A DNA stretch of 39,067 nt from a virus, in IMG/VR virus record IMGVR_UViG_3300033153_009458, positions 1 through 39,067 of that record. One strand, given 5' to 3'. Every line of letters starts with the position of its first letter. The stretch's first letter is position 1. Shown in pieces: positions 30,751-38,297 of the stretch. Below the pieces are notes generated by a model that saw only the letters and a list, made by a program, of their open reading frames with translations, was not told the origin of the DNA and ran no database searches. The position numbers and the translations under genes are program-made.

Positions 30751-32772
30751 TTATTCGATATTAAAAGAGCATATAACCAAACCGTTTTCAGTAGCCAATA
30801 CCATTGAAAATTCTTTAGTAGATTCATCTAGAATATTCATTGTCATTGAAGAACTTAGTGCAATCGTAGAATGTATAAACATTTCATTTATTGATCCTTC
30901 GATTGGAATGTTCTGACTTGTCCATATAGATTTTTCATGTGTTGCTAAATCAAAAATTTCTATTTTGGAATCCTCTGATGTAATAAAAACTAATCCATCT
31001 TTTATAGACAAATTTGTTATATTGACACTTTCTAAATTAGATTCAATAATAGTCCAAGTTATGTCGTATATTAACAATTGACCTGATTCAGAAACACCAT
31101 ATAGAATTCCATTTTTATTAACAAATTTTTTAATCGCGGTTGGTATAGCAATCTCAGTAAATTTATTCGTACCATAATTATATTTTAAAATAATATTTGC
31201 TTCGACTGCAATAAAAACAGCATTTTCATTTGGGATTGCGATAACATCATGAAAATGATATCCTAGATTATTCCAAGCATAGTCTCGTGTATCTGTCCAA
31301 TATCCGTCATCCATCCCCCACATTTCTTTTGTGTTAATATCTAACATTGCTAATACACCATTCGGTAAAGCCCATAATTTTCCATTTGTTTGATCAAAAT
31401 AAACATTTTCGCCGTGTGAATGAAAAGAAGTATACAAAGTTGGAACAAAATCTGTAACAGTGTATAAATTATTTGCTCCATTTATGTACACAGTTCCTTC
31501 GTATTCAAAAATGCCAGCAATTTTAATTTCATCAGGAAAGCTAATATTTATAAAAGCTCCAGAATTATCTAATATACTTACACCATCTGTTTTTGGTCCT
31601 AACCAAATATTACCAATGGAATCAGTAAAAATTCTTTGAATTTTATTTGAAAGCATTCCTTCAGCTGTATTAAAACCGGTGATATTTTTAGAAATCGCGC
31701 CATCCCAAATTTTAATTCCATTAATATTACCAGTAGAATATAGTATGTTGTTGATTTCAATAATTGATTTTCTTCCAATTTCAGCTACTATAGGTGTTAC
31801 AGCCGTAAAAACAGTTCCGTCAAATTCAAGAGTGCTTCCACCATCTAATTTGATTGCGTACAATTTAGAATTCCATTCGAATAACTCAATGAATTGTGAG
31901 GTACTTCCCCACAAACTACCAACTTCACAATGATAAACAAAAGTCGTTCCATTCCATTTGTATAAATCATAATCACTTGTTTCACCAAAACTAGGCATAA
32001 ATGATGTATTAACTAAAGCATATATCTGGCCAGAAAATTCTAATATTTTTGAAGCGTACCCAGAATACACAATACTAAAAGTAACACCATCGCCTAAATA
32101 TACACCATTGTTAGTTCCTACCCACAATTGATTAGTAGAATCTTTAAACAAATCCCATGAAGAATGAGATATTAAAAGTTCTTCAACAGAAAAATCAGAA
32201 CTGATTTTCCACAATCCTTCGTGACTGTTAAAGTAAAAACCGTTATCTAAAACAATCAATTCATCGGTTGGTAAAAGTGCTGATGGTGAATCTACTAATA
32301 TTTCTTCTGTTCGAACATTTATTAATTTTTGATCTTTTGTCCAAGCGTATAAAATATCTTGATAAAAATAAACAGACTGAACTTCGCCACGGTAGTTAAT
32401 GACGTTACCTTTTGGTGAATCTACATTATTAAAATTTATTATACTGATACCTGTTTCTTGATCAACGGCTACAAGTTCAGTATCAGTATGCATCAAAAAA
32501 TCAAATTCTCTAGATAGTAATCCGTTAGCCATATAAGTTATTGATACATCTTCACTTACTGAAAGCATTTTTGGTGAAGAAATAGATTCTTTTTTGTCAT
32601 AAGTGACAAATTTTTTCCAATTACTCGGATTACCAAATTCTGATTCTAGTAATTTAGTCTCGACTACTGAAATAGCATCTGTTGTACTATCAGAACTTGA
32701 AGAAGAATTATTTGATTGACAACTTACTAAGATAATAATAATTATCAATAGTAAAAAATATTTAAATTTCAT
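30751..32772 (-). CDS. Beta-propeller lipoprotein
   Basis: 673 aa. It has a lipoprotein signal: MKFKYF, a hydrophobic run, and lipobox LVSC with the lipidated Cys at 18 and Gln next to it (no Asp at +2, so outer-membrane sorting in an enterobacterial host). A Ser-rich linker (19-29) follows. The body is a repeated strand pattern, including EGMLSNKIQRIFTDSIGNIWLGP (about 370-392), the two-component-regulator propeller (Reg_prop) signature, and LWVGTNNGVYL (about 216-226). It is expressed from its own promoter. It could alter the host surface, for example against superinfection; this is inference from location and class only. Confidence 0.85.
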   Translation of the reverse strand: MKFKYFLLLIIIIILVSCQSNNSSSSSDSTTDAISVVETKLLESEFGNPSNWKKFVTYDKKESISSPKMLSVSEDVSITYMANGLLSREFDFLMHTDTELVAVDQETGISIINFNNVDSPKGNVINYRGEVQSVYFYQDILYAWTKDQKLINVRTEEILVDSPSALLPTDELIVLDNGFYFNSHEGLWKISSDFSVEELLISHSSWDLFKDSTNQLWVGTNNGVYLGDGVTFSIVYSGYASKILEFSGQIYALVNTSFMPSFGETSDYDLYKWNGTTFVYHCEVGSLWGSTSQFIELFEWNSKLYAIKLDGGSTLEFDGTVFTAVTPIVAEIGRKSIIEINNILYSTGNINGIKIWDGAISKNITGFNTAEGMLSNKIQRIFTDSIGNIWLGPKTDGVSILDNSGAFINISFPDEIKIAGIFEYEGTVYINGANNLYTVTDFVPTLYTSFHSHGENVYFDQTNGKLWALPNGVLAMLDINTKEMWGMDDGYWTDTRDYAWNNLGYHFHDVIAIPNENAVFIAVEANIILKYNYGTNKFTEIAIPTAIKKFVNKNGILYGVSESGQLLIYDITWTIIESNLESVNITNLSIKDGLVFITSEDSKIEIFDLATHEKSIWTSQNIPIEGSINEMFIHSTIALSSSMTMNILDESTKEFSMVLATENGLVICSFNIE

Positions 32773-32816
32773 TTTTAATCTCTAAAAAATTATATAATAT
32801 ACTTGGTTATATTTAC

Positions 32817-32845
32817 ATTGAACCATATTTTTTATATTCTGTCAA
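32817..32845 (-). promoter_or_regulatory. Sigma70-type promoter of the lipoprotein gene
   Basis: Leftward TTGACA (32840-32845), 17-base spacer, TTCAAT (32817-32822, four of six matches), about 45 bases before the ATG. The -35 region (ACTTGACAGAAT) is identical to the promoter at 24633. Confidence 0.55.
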
Positions 32846-32869
32846 GTAAAAATTTTGTTAAATTTATTC

Positions 32870-33000
32870 GTTATGTATCCGCAAGGTCTTTTAGCTGTCT
32901 AGAACTGTCGCTTAAGTATTTGTATCCACTTCATAACCAGAAGGAATCAGTTAGCCTAGGATGACTCCGAACCAGATATAAACCGTTTTCTGCCTTACAC
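32870..33000 (-). ncRNA. Candidate structured RNA after tRNA-Lys
   Basis: About 130 bases with no credible gene. Stems seen: 7 bp at 32943-32949 with 32962-32968 (one G-U pair, 12-base loop) and 6 bp at 32870-32875 with 32932-32937 (GTTATG/CATAAC), plus a 4-bp element near 32973-32992. It follows tRNA-Lys by about 13 bases, as the candidate after tRNA-Ala does. Structure is less certain than in that one. Confidence 0.35.
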
Positions 33001-33013
33001 AGGTTGCAGTTGG

Positions 33014-33089
33014 TGGTAGGCCCGGAAGGATTCGAACCTTCGACTCTCCCGTTAAAAGCGGGATACTCTACCGCTGGAGTTACGGACCC
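33014..33089 (-). tRNA. tRNA-Lys (TTT)
   Basis: Leftward acceptor GGGTCCG/CGGGCCT, anticodon stem TCCCG/CGGGA with loop CTTTTAA (anticodon TTT) and T arm GTTCGAA. Discriminator A and CCA encoded (33014-33017). Tandem with the upstream 81-aa gene, 5 bases away. Confidence 0.94.
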
Positions 33090-33094
33090 ACGTA

Positions 33095-33340
33095 TCAAAT
33101 TTCTTCGTAATCAACGCCTAGTACAGGATTCATTTTTATGCATAGATCATCAAATTTATCTGGACCATTCCATAGTTCATCCAATGTAGCATTGACGTAC
33201 AGCGTTGTTCCTTTTTTGTACTTGACATAATCATCTTGAAAAGTTTTCAAATTTCGAACTGGAATTCCTTTCCTGATAATCTGAAAATCGGCATTTGTCC
33301 ATAAGTAACCGGGCGTTGATTTAACGAATTTTTTCAGCAT
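33095..33340 (-). CDS. Hypothetical 81-aa protein
   Basis: MLKKFVKSTPGYLWTNADFQIIRKGIPVRNLKTFQDDYVKY..., mixed charge with a beta-prone middle. Good ribosome site (AAAGGATAATT). It follows the ParB-like gene by 2 bases and tRNA-Lys lies just after its stop. No family recognised. Confidence 0.65.
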   Translation of the reverse strand: MLKKFVKSTPGYLWTNADFQIIRKGIPVRNLKTFQDDYVKYKKGTTLYVNATLDELWNGPDKFDDLCIKMNPVLGVDYEEI

Positions 33341-33342
33341 AA

Positions 33343-33897
33343 TTATCCTTTCATTATTTTGTTTTTTTCTTCTTCATCGATCCACCAATCAAAATCTTTT
33401 TTCTTTGTATAGTATTCATCAAAATAAGATTTCTTGGTAATCGGATCTATATAAAAAAATTCTCTTAATTCTTCAAAATTTTTTTTCATAATTCCTTCAG
33501 GAATATTTTTTTGATCTTTGTGAACAAATATAATACAAGGAACAGTTTCTAAATGTATTTTTTTACTTATATATAATCTGGAACACCCGCAAACTACTAA
33601 TAACATTCCATCTTTTTGCATCTCAACTTCAAGCGGATTTAGAATTCCATCTTTTTTTATAGATTTTTCTAATTGATGAAAGTATTCAACAGAACCACAA
33701 AATCCATCATAATGATCATTTTTATCATTTATATTAGCTAATTGCCTTGGTTTTTCAGAACCATCTTTTAATAAAGATGTCAGTCTTTTAATTGGCATTT
33801 TTTCAACATAAACAAAACATCTGTGGTTTTGTCTTCTTTTATATTCACCTTTTCCATTAGGTTCACTCGTTTCAAAACCATCTATTATATTACTCAT
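33343..33897 (-). CDS. ParB/sulfiredoxin-like domain protein
   Basis: 184 aa. Residues about 74-124 read YFHQLEKSIKKDGILNPLEVEM...LLVVCGCSRLYISKKIHLETVPCIIF. This matches the ParB/Srx N-terminal fold (L..SI...G..NP..V....GxxR...A..LG...VP.II), with GCSR replacing GxRR. In ParB proteins this fold binds CTP; in relatives it is a nuclease or enzyme, so activity is open. The radical SAM gene upstream overlaps its start by 8 bases; the pair is probably co-translated. The C-terminal ~60 residues are charged and unique. Confidence 0.72.
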   Translation of the reverse strand: MSNIIDGFETSEPNGKGEYKRRQNHRCFVYVEKMPIKRLTSLLKDGSEKPRQLANINDKNDHYDGFCGSVEYFHQLEKSIKKDGILNPLEVEMQKDGMLLVVCGCSRLYISKKIHLETVPCIIFVHKDQKNIPEGIMKKNFEELREFFYIDPITKKSYFDEYYTKKKDFDWWIDEEEKNKIMKG

Positions 33898-34825
33898 TTA
33901 TTTTTTTATAAAATGTTGATGTTAGTTTAACTCTATCTTCTTTATTAAATTTCGAACTATATACTAATTCTTCAACTTTGGATTTATGACTATTTCTTTG
34001 ATCACAGATTTTACATAAATTAATCAAGTCTGCATCTTTACGATGAACATTTTGAATTATATTCATAATTTCACTTTTAAATATAACTTCTAAAGAAGCC
34101 ATTTTCTTTTTCAAGTCACCTATTACAAGTCTTCCATTAATATCAAAACCACAAACAATTACAGTACCATCAACTTGAACTTGAATTGGACCATTAAACG
34201 GTCGGCCACAAGTAGGTTGACGATAATCAGTAAGATTTCTAAATTTTAAAGCTTCACTCCAATTATGAGGTTTCCATACTTCTATTAAATCAACTTTATC
34301 TTTCCATTCTTTAATCCACTGTTCAGTTTGATGTTCATTAAATGAGTGTTCTATAAAACTTAGCACAATTCTTTGATTTTTTCTTTGTTGACTAATTGCA
34401 TAATTTATTTGTGATATTAATTCATCATAATCAAACCAATCTGGTGGTCGGTGCATACCTTTGTATGTATCATTATCAAGTCCACAAATACTAATTCTTA
34501 ATACATCTACATTTTGGAGTAAAAAGTCAATATCAGGATTTTGCATCATTGAAAAATTTGTCACAACGAAAATCTTTTCGAAATTATCTCTCAATAATTT
34601 TAATTTAAGTCTCCATTCTGGATCTAATGAAAATTCTCCAAATCCTGATAGAGTTGCCATTTGTATGTCTAATTTAGATAATTTAACTTTATGCAAAATC
34701 AATCTAAATAATTCGTTGCTCATAATCTCTCGTGGCCTCATAAACTGTTCACGAGCACACATTACACAACTGTAATTACACACTGTCGAAGTTTCTATTC
34801 TGATTTCTTTTGTATTCGTAAACAT
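33890..34825 (-). CDS. Radical SAM protein with SPASM-type C-terminus
   Basis: 311 aa. The N-terminal CNYSCVMC (C16, C20, C23) is the CX3CX2C [4Fe-4S]-SAM motif. LSGFGEFSLDP (about 59-69) resembles the GGEP SAM-binding loop. A TIM-barrel follows. C206, C225, C271 and C274 lie in a C-terminal region (TCGRPF, VIVCGFD, CKICD) typical of SPASM/twitch auxiliary-cluster enzymes, which often modify peptides, sugars or tRNA. It heads the ParB-like gene (8-base overlap). Its substrate is unknown; peptide or nucleic acid modification is possible. Confidence 0.9.
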   Translation of the reverse strand: MFTNTKEIRIETSTVCNYSCVMCAREQFMRPREIMSNELFRLILHKVKLSKLDIQMATLSGFGEFSLDPEWRLKLKLLRDNFEKIFVVTNFSMMQNPDIDFLLQNVDVLRISICGLDNDTYKGMHRPPDWFDYDELISQINYAISQQRKNQRIVLSFIEHSFNEHQTEQWIKEWKDKVDLIEVWKPHNWSEALKFRNLTDYRQPTCGRPFNGPIQVQVDGTVIVCGFDINGRLVIGDLKKKMASLEVIFKSEIMNIIQNVHRKDADLINLCKICDQRNSHKSKVEELVYSSKFNKEDRVKLTSTFYKKINE

Positions 34826-34831
34826 ATTTTT

Positions 34832-34859
34832 TAAATAGGCGGTGACACCGTGTTATCAA
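34832..34859 (-). promoter_or_regulatory. Weak promoter with palindromic operator candidate
   Basis: Leftward TTGATA (34854-34859), 16-base spacer, TATTTA (34832-34837), directly before the radical SAM ATG at 34825. The spacer contains the perfect palindrome CGGTGTCACCG (34840-34850), which could bind a regulator. A transcript starting 7 bases past the -10 would start at the ATG. Confidence 0.35.
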
Positions 34860-34869
34860 TCCACTTCAA

Positions 34870-35079
34870 TTATTTAATTTTATTTTCATAATTATTACAA
34901 TCGTTCAATTTCCAAACTGGATCAAAAATTAAAGGATAGAAAAACCATCCGTTTTTAAAACCATGTTCAGATCCTTTTATATTAGAATCTGGTTTTACAC
35001 ATTGAATATGTGTATTACCCGGAACATTTTTTTTATGAATACAATAATGACATTCATTCATATAATTAATTTTTTCCAT
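34870..35079 (-). CDS. Small putative zinc-binding phage protein
   Basis: 69 aa with the start at 35079 (MEKINYMNECHYCIHKK); the longer frame runs into tRNA-Ile. CHYCIHKK...VPGNTHIQC matches a small cysteine-rich type common in phages (C..C.H....PGN.HI.C). Aromatic core (GWFFYPLIFDPVW). Function unknown. Confidence 0.68.
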   Translation of the reverse strand: MEKINYMNECHYCIHKKNVPGNTHIQCVKPDSNIKGSEHGFKNGWFFYPLIFDPVWKLNDCNNYENKIK

Positions 35080-35094
35080 TTTTCTCTTTTTGAA

Positions 35095-35168
35095 TGGGCT
35101 ATCGTGGACTCGAACCACGGGCCTTTCGCTTATCAGGCGAATGCTCTAACCTACTGAGCTAATAACCC
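35095..35168 (-). tRNA. tRNA-Ile (GAT)
   Basis: Leftward acceptor GGGTTAT/ATAGCCC, anticodon stem TTCGC/GCGAA with loop CTGATAA (anticodon GAT), D arm GCTCAGTAGGTTAGAGC and T arm GTTCGAG. Discriminator A at 35095; no CCA encoded. Confidence 0.94.
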
Positions 35169-35170
35169 CC

Positions 35171-35440
35171 CTATTTCATTGTTTTCCAATGACCATCATG
35201 ACCCCGGACAGCATCACTACTTTTCCGGGTGTGTTTGTAATCTTCGCTACGTTCCAGAATATAACTCGCTAATGAAGGTGGATTTGAAACGGAAACAACT
35301 CGCCAACCATCTATCCATTTACCTTGATCATTTTTCATTTCAAGAAATTTACCCTTGATAGCGTATTTAGTTGGTATCCAAGAAGTAGTTCTTGTTGTAC
35401 CCCGTTCTAGGGTACACTGATTCATATAATAATCTTTCAT
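35171..35440 (-). CDS. Small phage protein (QC.L.RG..T.W.P type)
   Basis: 89 aa: QCTLERGTTRTTSWIPTKYAIKGKFLEM....GKWIDGWRVVSV. This plan (QC.L..G....WIP..FA..GK....W.DGW.V) is a small protein repeatedly found in large phages. It is flanked by tRNA-Ser(TGA) and tRNA-Ile. No ribosome site is obvious. Function unknown. Confidence 0.7.
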   Translation of the reverse strand: MKDYYMNQCTLERGTTRTTSWIPTKYAIKGKFLEMKNDQGKWIDGWRVVSVSNPPSLASYILERSEDYKHTRKSSDAVRGHDGHWKTMK

Positions 35441-35450
35441 AATATTTTAT

Positions 35451-35540
35451 TGGCGGAAAAGGTGGGAGTCGAACCCACACGAGTCATTAACTCCGAGCGC
35501 ATTTCAAGTGCGTGGCCACCGCCCTTTGGCTTGCCTTTCC
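35451..35540 (-). tRNA. tRNA-Ser (TGA)
   Basis: Leftward acceptor GGAAAGG/CTTTTCC, loop CTTGAAA (anticodon TGA) on a stem with one A-C mismatch at its base, a long class II variable arm and T arm GTTCGAC. Discriminator G and CCA are encoded (35451-35454). With the GCT tRNA this covers both serine codon sets. Confidence 0.9.
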
Positions 35541-35542
35541 AA

Positions 35543-35713
35543 TTATTTGCATTTTTTTCTGAATACACGTTTTTTCATTCTTGCATTGAAATCATCCCAA
35601 TAGGCATTTGGTCTTCTCCAATCGTTCTTCGGTTTTGAAGTCATCTTGGCAACTACTATTAAGAAGCACACATATAATGTTATTAACACAGCAATTGGTA
35701 AAATTTCTAACAT
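35543..35713 (-). CDS. Short membrane-anchored basic protein
   Basis: 56 aa from the ATG at 35713, with an excellent ribosome site (AAAAGGAG). A hydrophobic helix (ILPIAVLITLYVCFLIVVA, about 4-22) is followed by a basic tail (MTSKPKNDWRRPN...RMKKRVFRKKCK). It occupies the stretch between tRNA-Ser(TGA) and the next gene. Topology: N-out/C-in by the positive-inside rule. Function unknown. Confidence 0.7.
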   Translation of the reverse strand: MLEILPIAVLITLYVCFLIVVAKMTSKPKNDWRRPNAYWDDFNARMKKRVFRKKCK

Positions 35714-35725
35714 TTTATTCTCCTT

Positions 35726-36346
35726 TTACATTTCTTTCATTTGATGGTTTAATCGTTCACCGTTCGTCGGCATACAAAATCGTTTTATAAATTGGTATGC
35801 ATATGTTTGACAAATTGAATATGACCTTTTAGTTCTTGATCGAAAATGATCTTCTAAATAACTATTTACCCATTCACTATTATCTTCTAATATTTTTTTC
35901 TTGACAATTTTTTTCATAAACCTGACTAATTCAGGATCAAAGAATGTTTCCAGAATTATATCTAAATTTTCCTGATAAAAAGTATGAACAATAGTCGTTA
36001 ATTTTTCTAAATCTTTACGTTTTTGTTGTTTAATAGTCTCGGCTTCGGCTTGCACTTCATCCCAAAAAAGTATAACATCTTTATGTATTCCGCACAAATC
36101 GTACGTGTTAGGCTGTTCTGGACACTTTTTATTTGTGCATCCGTAGTTCCAAGATGTACCACTTACATATCCAAATTTTGTACCGCAATATGGACACGGT
36201 TTCATAATTTTATTATTCCAGATTACATCACCGTCTGTCAAGGATTCATTCAACGATTCAGACAAGTTGATATCGTGCATTATTTTCATTGTCTGGTTAA
36301 CTGTCTTGTAATCCGTCTTAATAGATTTCATCAATTTCGTGTCCAT
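35726..36346 (-). CDS. Hypothetical protein with zinc ribbon
   Basis: 206 aa. Residues about 51-75 hold CPYCGTKFGY...YGCTNKKCPEQP, a four-cysteine zinc-ribbon pattern, followed by a long helical section (QAEAETIKQQKRKDLEKLTT...). The C-terminus is basic. It may bind nucleic acid through the ribbon. It overlaps the preceding 71-aa gene by 16 bases. No family recognised. Confidence 0.7.
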   Translation of the reverse strand: MDTKLMKSIKTDYKTVNQTMKIMHDINLSESLNESLTDGDVIWNNKIMKPCPYCGTKFGYVSGTSWNYGCTNKKCPEQPNTYDLCGIHKDVILFWDEVQAEAETIKQQKRKDLEKLTTIVHTFYQENLDIILETFFDPELVRFMKKIVKKKILEDNSEWVNSYLEDHFRSRTKRSYSICQTYAYQFIKRFCMPTNGERLNHQMKEM

Positions 36347-36546
36347 AAATTTTCCTCGATTTCTTTTTTCATGTGTTCTAGATGTGCAATAAAGTTTTCA
36401 TAATCATCAATATTTTTGCCAACTCGAATTCTCACATCACCGAAATGAAGATAAATTCCTTCTTCGTATACATCACCATCACTATCATTACTATTCATAG
36501 AAAAAGTCATATCATTGAACTTTTCTTCGAACGTTTTTTCAATCAT
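36331..36546 (-). CDS. Hypothetical 71-aa acidic protein
   Basis: MIEKTFEEKFNDMTFSMNSND..., with a beta hairpin (GIYLHFGDVRIRVGKN) and a helical end (FIAHLEHMKKEIEENLW). Strong ribosome site (AAAAGGAG). Function unknown. Confidence 0.65.
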   Translation of the reverse strand: MIEKTFEEKFNDMTFSMNSNDSDGDVYEEGIYLHFGDVRIRVGKNIDDYENFIAHLEHMKKEIEENLWTRN

Positions 36547-36557
36547 TGAATCTCCTT

Positions 36558-36734
36558 TTAAAATCCAGTGTACCCGTTAGGTAAAGATTTATTGGTTTTA
36601 AGATCTAACCATTCCCAATAAGCTTGAGCATCACAATTAGAAACCCACTCATGTTTAAGAATTTTTTTTCCGACTACTTCCATTCTACGTTCATGTTTTT
36701 CTTCGTAGGTTTCTTTTTTAGATACATTGATCAT
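36558..36734 (-). CDS. Short 58-aa protein
   Basis: Starts at the ATG at 36734, in ATGA overlap with the upstream stop. MINVSKKETYEEKHERRMEVV, then KILKHEWVSNCDAQAYWEWLDLKTNKS. The stretch would otherwise be empty. Charged, Trp-containing. Function unknown. Confidence 0.65.
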   Translation of the reverse strand: MINVSKKETYEEKHERRMEVVGKKILKHEWVSNCDAQAYWEWLDLKTNKSLPNGYTGF

Positions 36735-36961
36735 TTTACTTTATTGATCCGTTTAGCGTTATCGAACCAAGTTTGATACCCTTTTGTTTTACAAGCTTTC
36801 GGGTTTCCAGCAAAATATCGTTCTTCGGGCGATGCTTTGCATTGTTTGGTTTTTGTTTTTCCAGCTGTTTGACTACCCGGACCTTTTCGACTTCTGGATT
36901 TCCATAGGAAACCTTCACCCGCATGTGGAAACTGTTTTACATCTAATTTCATTTTAGCCAT
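36731..36961 (-). CDS. Hypothetical 76-aa basic protein
   Basis: Start at 36961 (MAKMKLDVKQF), which follows AAAGGAG; the longer frame from 36979 overlaps the neighbour. Very basic and Gly/Ser-rich (WKSRSRKGPGSQTAGKTKTKQCK), suggesting nucleic acid contact. ATGA overlap downstream. Function unknown. Confidence 0.65.
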   Translation of the reverse strand: MAKMKLDVKQFPHAGEGFLWKSRSRKGPGSQTAGKTKTKQCKASPEERYFAGNPKACKTKGYQTWFDNAKRINKVK

Positions 36962-37172
36962 TTTTTTCTCCTTTTTCAAATAAATTTCCTACGTGTTTTA
37001 AAAATCCCTCAAATTGTTTTTCCAATTTATCATTAATTTTTTCGAGGTTACAATCTGGATTTGAACAATGCATCCCACTACTTGTTGTGTGTGTTATTGG
37101 TGAACCACATTCACAAGTAACAGAAATATCAACAGAACCATCTTTGTTTATTTTTGAAACTTTTGCTGGCAT
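36954..37172 (-). CDS. Small zinc-finger-like protein
   Basis: 72 aa with CECGSPITHTTSSGMHCSNPDC (about 20-41), four to five cysteines spaced as a zinc ribbon, then a helical tail (KINDKLEKQFEGFLKHVGNLF). ATG directly after the upstream TAA. Possibly a nucleic acid-binding accessory protein. Confidence 0.68.
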   Translation of the reverse strand: MPAKVSKINKDGSVDISVTCECGSPITHTTSSGMHCSNPDCNLEKINDKLEKQFEGFLKHVGNLFEKGEKNG

Positions 37173-37391
37173 TTAGTTTCCCCATCCAATTTTTTTAGAA
37201 ATTTCCGGTGAAAATCCACCGAGTTCGGCAAAACGTTTTTTAAAAATATTGTACAATGGTAAAGTTGAATCAAATACAGGATGACCGGCTTTTGCAAATC
37301 GATACAGTCTAGCCATATCTTCTCTTGACATTGTTGAAATTTCTTCTTTCCATTGTGTTACAATATCAAAATCTGTAATTATATCATTCAT
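37173..37391 (-). CDS. Small phage protein (MSREDMARL.RFA..GHP type)
   Basis: 72 aa: EISTMSREDMARLYRFAKAGHPVFD...PLYNIFKKRFAELGGFSPEISKKIGW. This sequence plan is frequent in phage genomes and often annotated only as hypothetical. The LGG.SPEISK.IGW end is the most conserved part. It overlaps none of its neighbours. Function unknown. Confidence 0.72.
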   Translation of the reverse strand: MNDIITDFDIVTQWKEEISTMSREDMARLYRFAKAGHPVFDSTLPLYNIFKKRFAELGGFSPEISKKIGWGN

Positions 37392-37392
37392 T

Positions 37393-37695
37393 TTAATAAA
37401 GTTTTACAGTTTTTATTGATTTCAGAAATTTCTTCGTTATACATTCACTCGGTATCAATACATCAGATTTGAATGCATGAACTTCGATATTTCTGTGTGA
37501 ATTAAATCGTGCTCTTAATTTCATTGCCATAATATCACCATTGGCCATTTCAGTTTCATCTCGAACAACTTTATAACCTTCAACACCTTCACTTCCGAAC
37601 ATAACAAAATGATAAAACGATCTTTTATCCTCTTTGAACGGACCTAGTTCTTTCAGGATTTTTTTGTATTCTTTATTTTCAGAAATCTTTTCCAT
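37393..37695 (-). CDS. Hypothetical 100-aa protein
   Basis: MEKISENKEYKKILKELGPFKEDKRSFYHFVMFG..., alternating beta strands (GYKVVRDETE, NIEVHAFKSDVLIP) suggest a small alpha/beta domain. Start overlaps the previous gene by 43 bases, preceded by AAAGAATC. No family recognised. Confidence 0.62.
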   Translation of the reverse strand: MEKISENKEYKKILKELGPFKEDKRSFYHFVMFGSEGVEGYKVVRDETEMANGDIMAMKLRARFNSHRNIEVHAFKSDVLIPSECITKKFLKSIKTVKLY

Positions 37696-37919
37696 AATGA
37701 TTCTTTTGATTGTCCTATAAGTGATAAACCTAATATTGATAAATTTTTAGGTGCTACATCTTTCAATTCAGGTATATCTCCAAGCATAAATTTTTTTATA
37801 TTGGCGTACTCTTCGAAATTTTCAACCTGTTTATTTCTTGTAAGCACACCATCCATTTCACGATTTGATTTACCTGTTCGATAAAATTTTATACGAAAAT
37901 GATAGATGTATTTTTCCAT
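37653..37919 (-). CDS. Hypothetical 88-aa protein
   Basis: MEKYIYHFRIKFYRTGKSNREMDGVLTRN... Beta-rich and basic with a Lys-rich end (KRFLKIKNTKKS). It may be an unrelated partner of the next gene, whose start lies within it. Function unknown. Confidence 0.62.
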   Translation of the reverse strand: MEKYIYHFRIKFYRTGKSNREMDGVLTRNKQVENFEEYANIKKFMLGDIPELKDVAPKNLSILGLSLIGQSKESLWKRFLKIKNTKKS

Positions 37920-37934
37920 GTCTTCGCACTTAAA

Positions 37935-38282
37935 TCACTGAGCACTACCTTGTCGTTGAAAAATTTTATTGTACAAATCTTTAACGGTTTTTTTAGCTTC
38001 ACTCGTAGCGTCAATTGGTTCTGTTGCTTCGGTTTCTGTCGGCGGATCGTCTTCGTACTCTTTAATCAAAACTTGACCTTCTTCTAAAGAATTAAAATCT
38101 GGTCCTTTAATTAAAAATTCAATCAAAAATGCGTTGTACTGACTTTTATTGAACCGTTTGAATTCACCATCTTTCCATCGTGTTTTAACGCCTGTATAAT
38201 TATCCGTTTCACAAATTTCCAACTGAGCACTTGGATCATAAATTTTTGCAGTTGAATCAACACAAATTCTTATAGCTTTCAT
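37935..38282 (-). CDS. Hypothetical 115-aa protein
   Basis: MKAIRICVDSTAKIYDPSAQLEICETDNYTGVKT..., a beta-strand N-terminal domain, then an acidic/Pro/Thr linker (DDPPTETEATEPIDATSEA, about 78-96) and a basic helix. Strong ribosome site (AAAAGGAG) directly after the CCA of tRNA-Met. Function unknown. Confidence 0.66.
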   Translation of the reverse strand: MKAIRICVDSTAKIYDPSAQLEICETDNYTGVKTRWKDGEFKRFNKSQYNAFLIEFLIKGPDFNSLEEGQVLIKEYEDDPPTETEATEPIDATSEAKKTVKDLYNKIFQRQGSAQ

Positions 38283-38297
38283 TTTTTTCTCCTTTTT

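Noticed and set aside
30524-33000. Group I intron or degenerate tRNA for the structured gaps
   Set aside because: I could not find a consistent P7/catalytic core, splice context in a gene, or clover-leaf; they look like separate structured RNAs.
33004-33189. Plus-strand frame beginning MQLVVGPEGFEPSTLP
   Set aside because: It is the antisense of tRNA-Lys; this GFEPSTLP pattern is a well-known spurious translation across a tRNA gene.
35450-35638. Plus-strand frame with VGVEPTRV
   Set aside because: It is the reverse strand of tRNA-Ser(TGA), a typical false gene call.
36234-36240. TTGACA inside the zinc-ribbon gene
   Set aside because: No acceptable -10 at 16-19 bases and it lies within a coding region; a chance match in AT-rich DNA.
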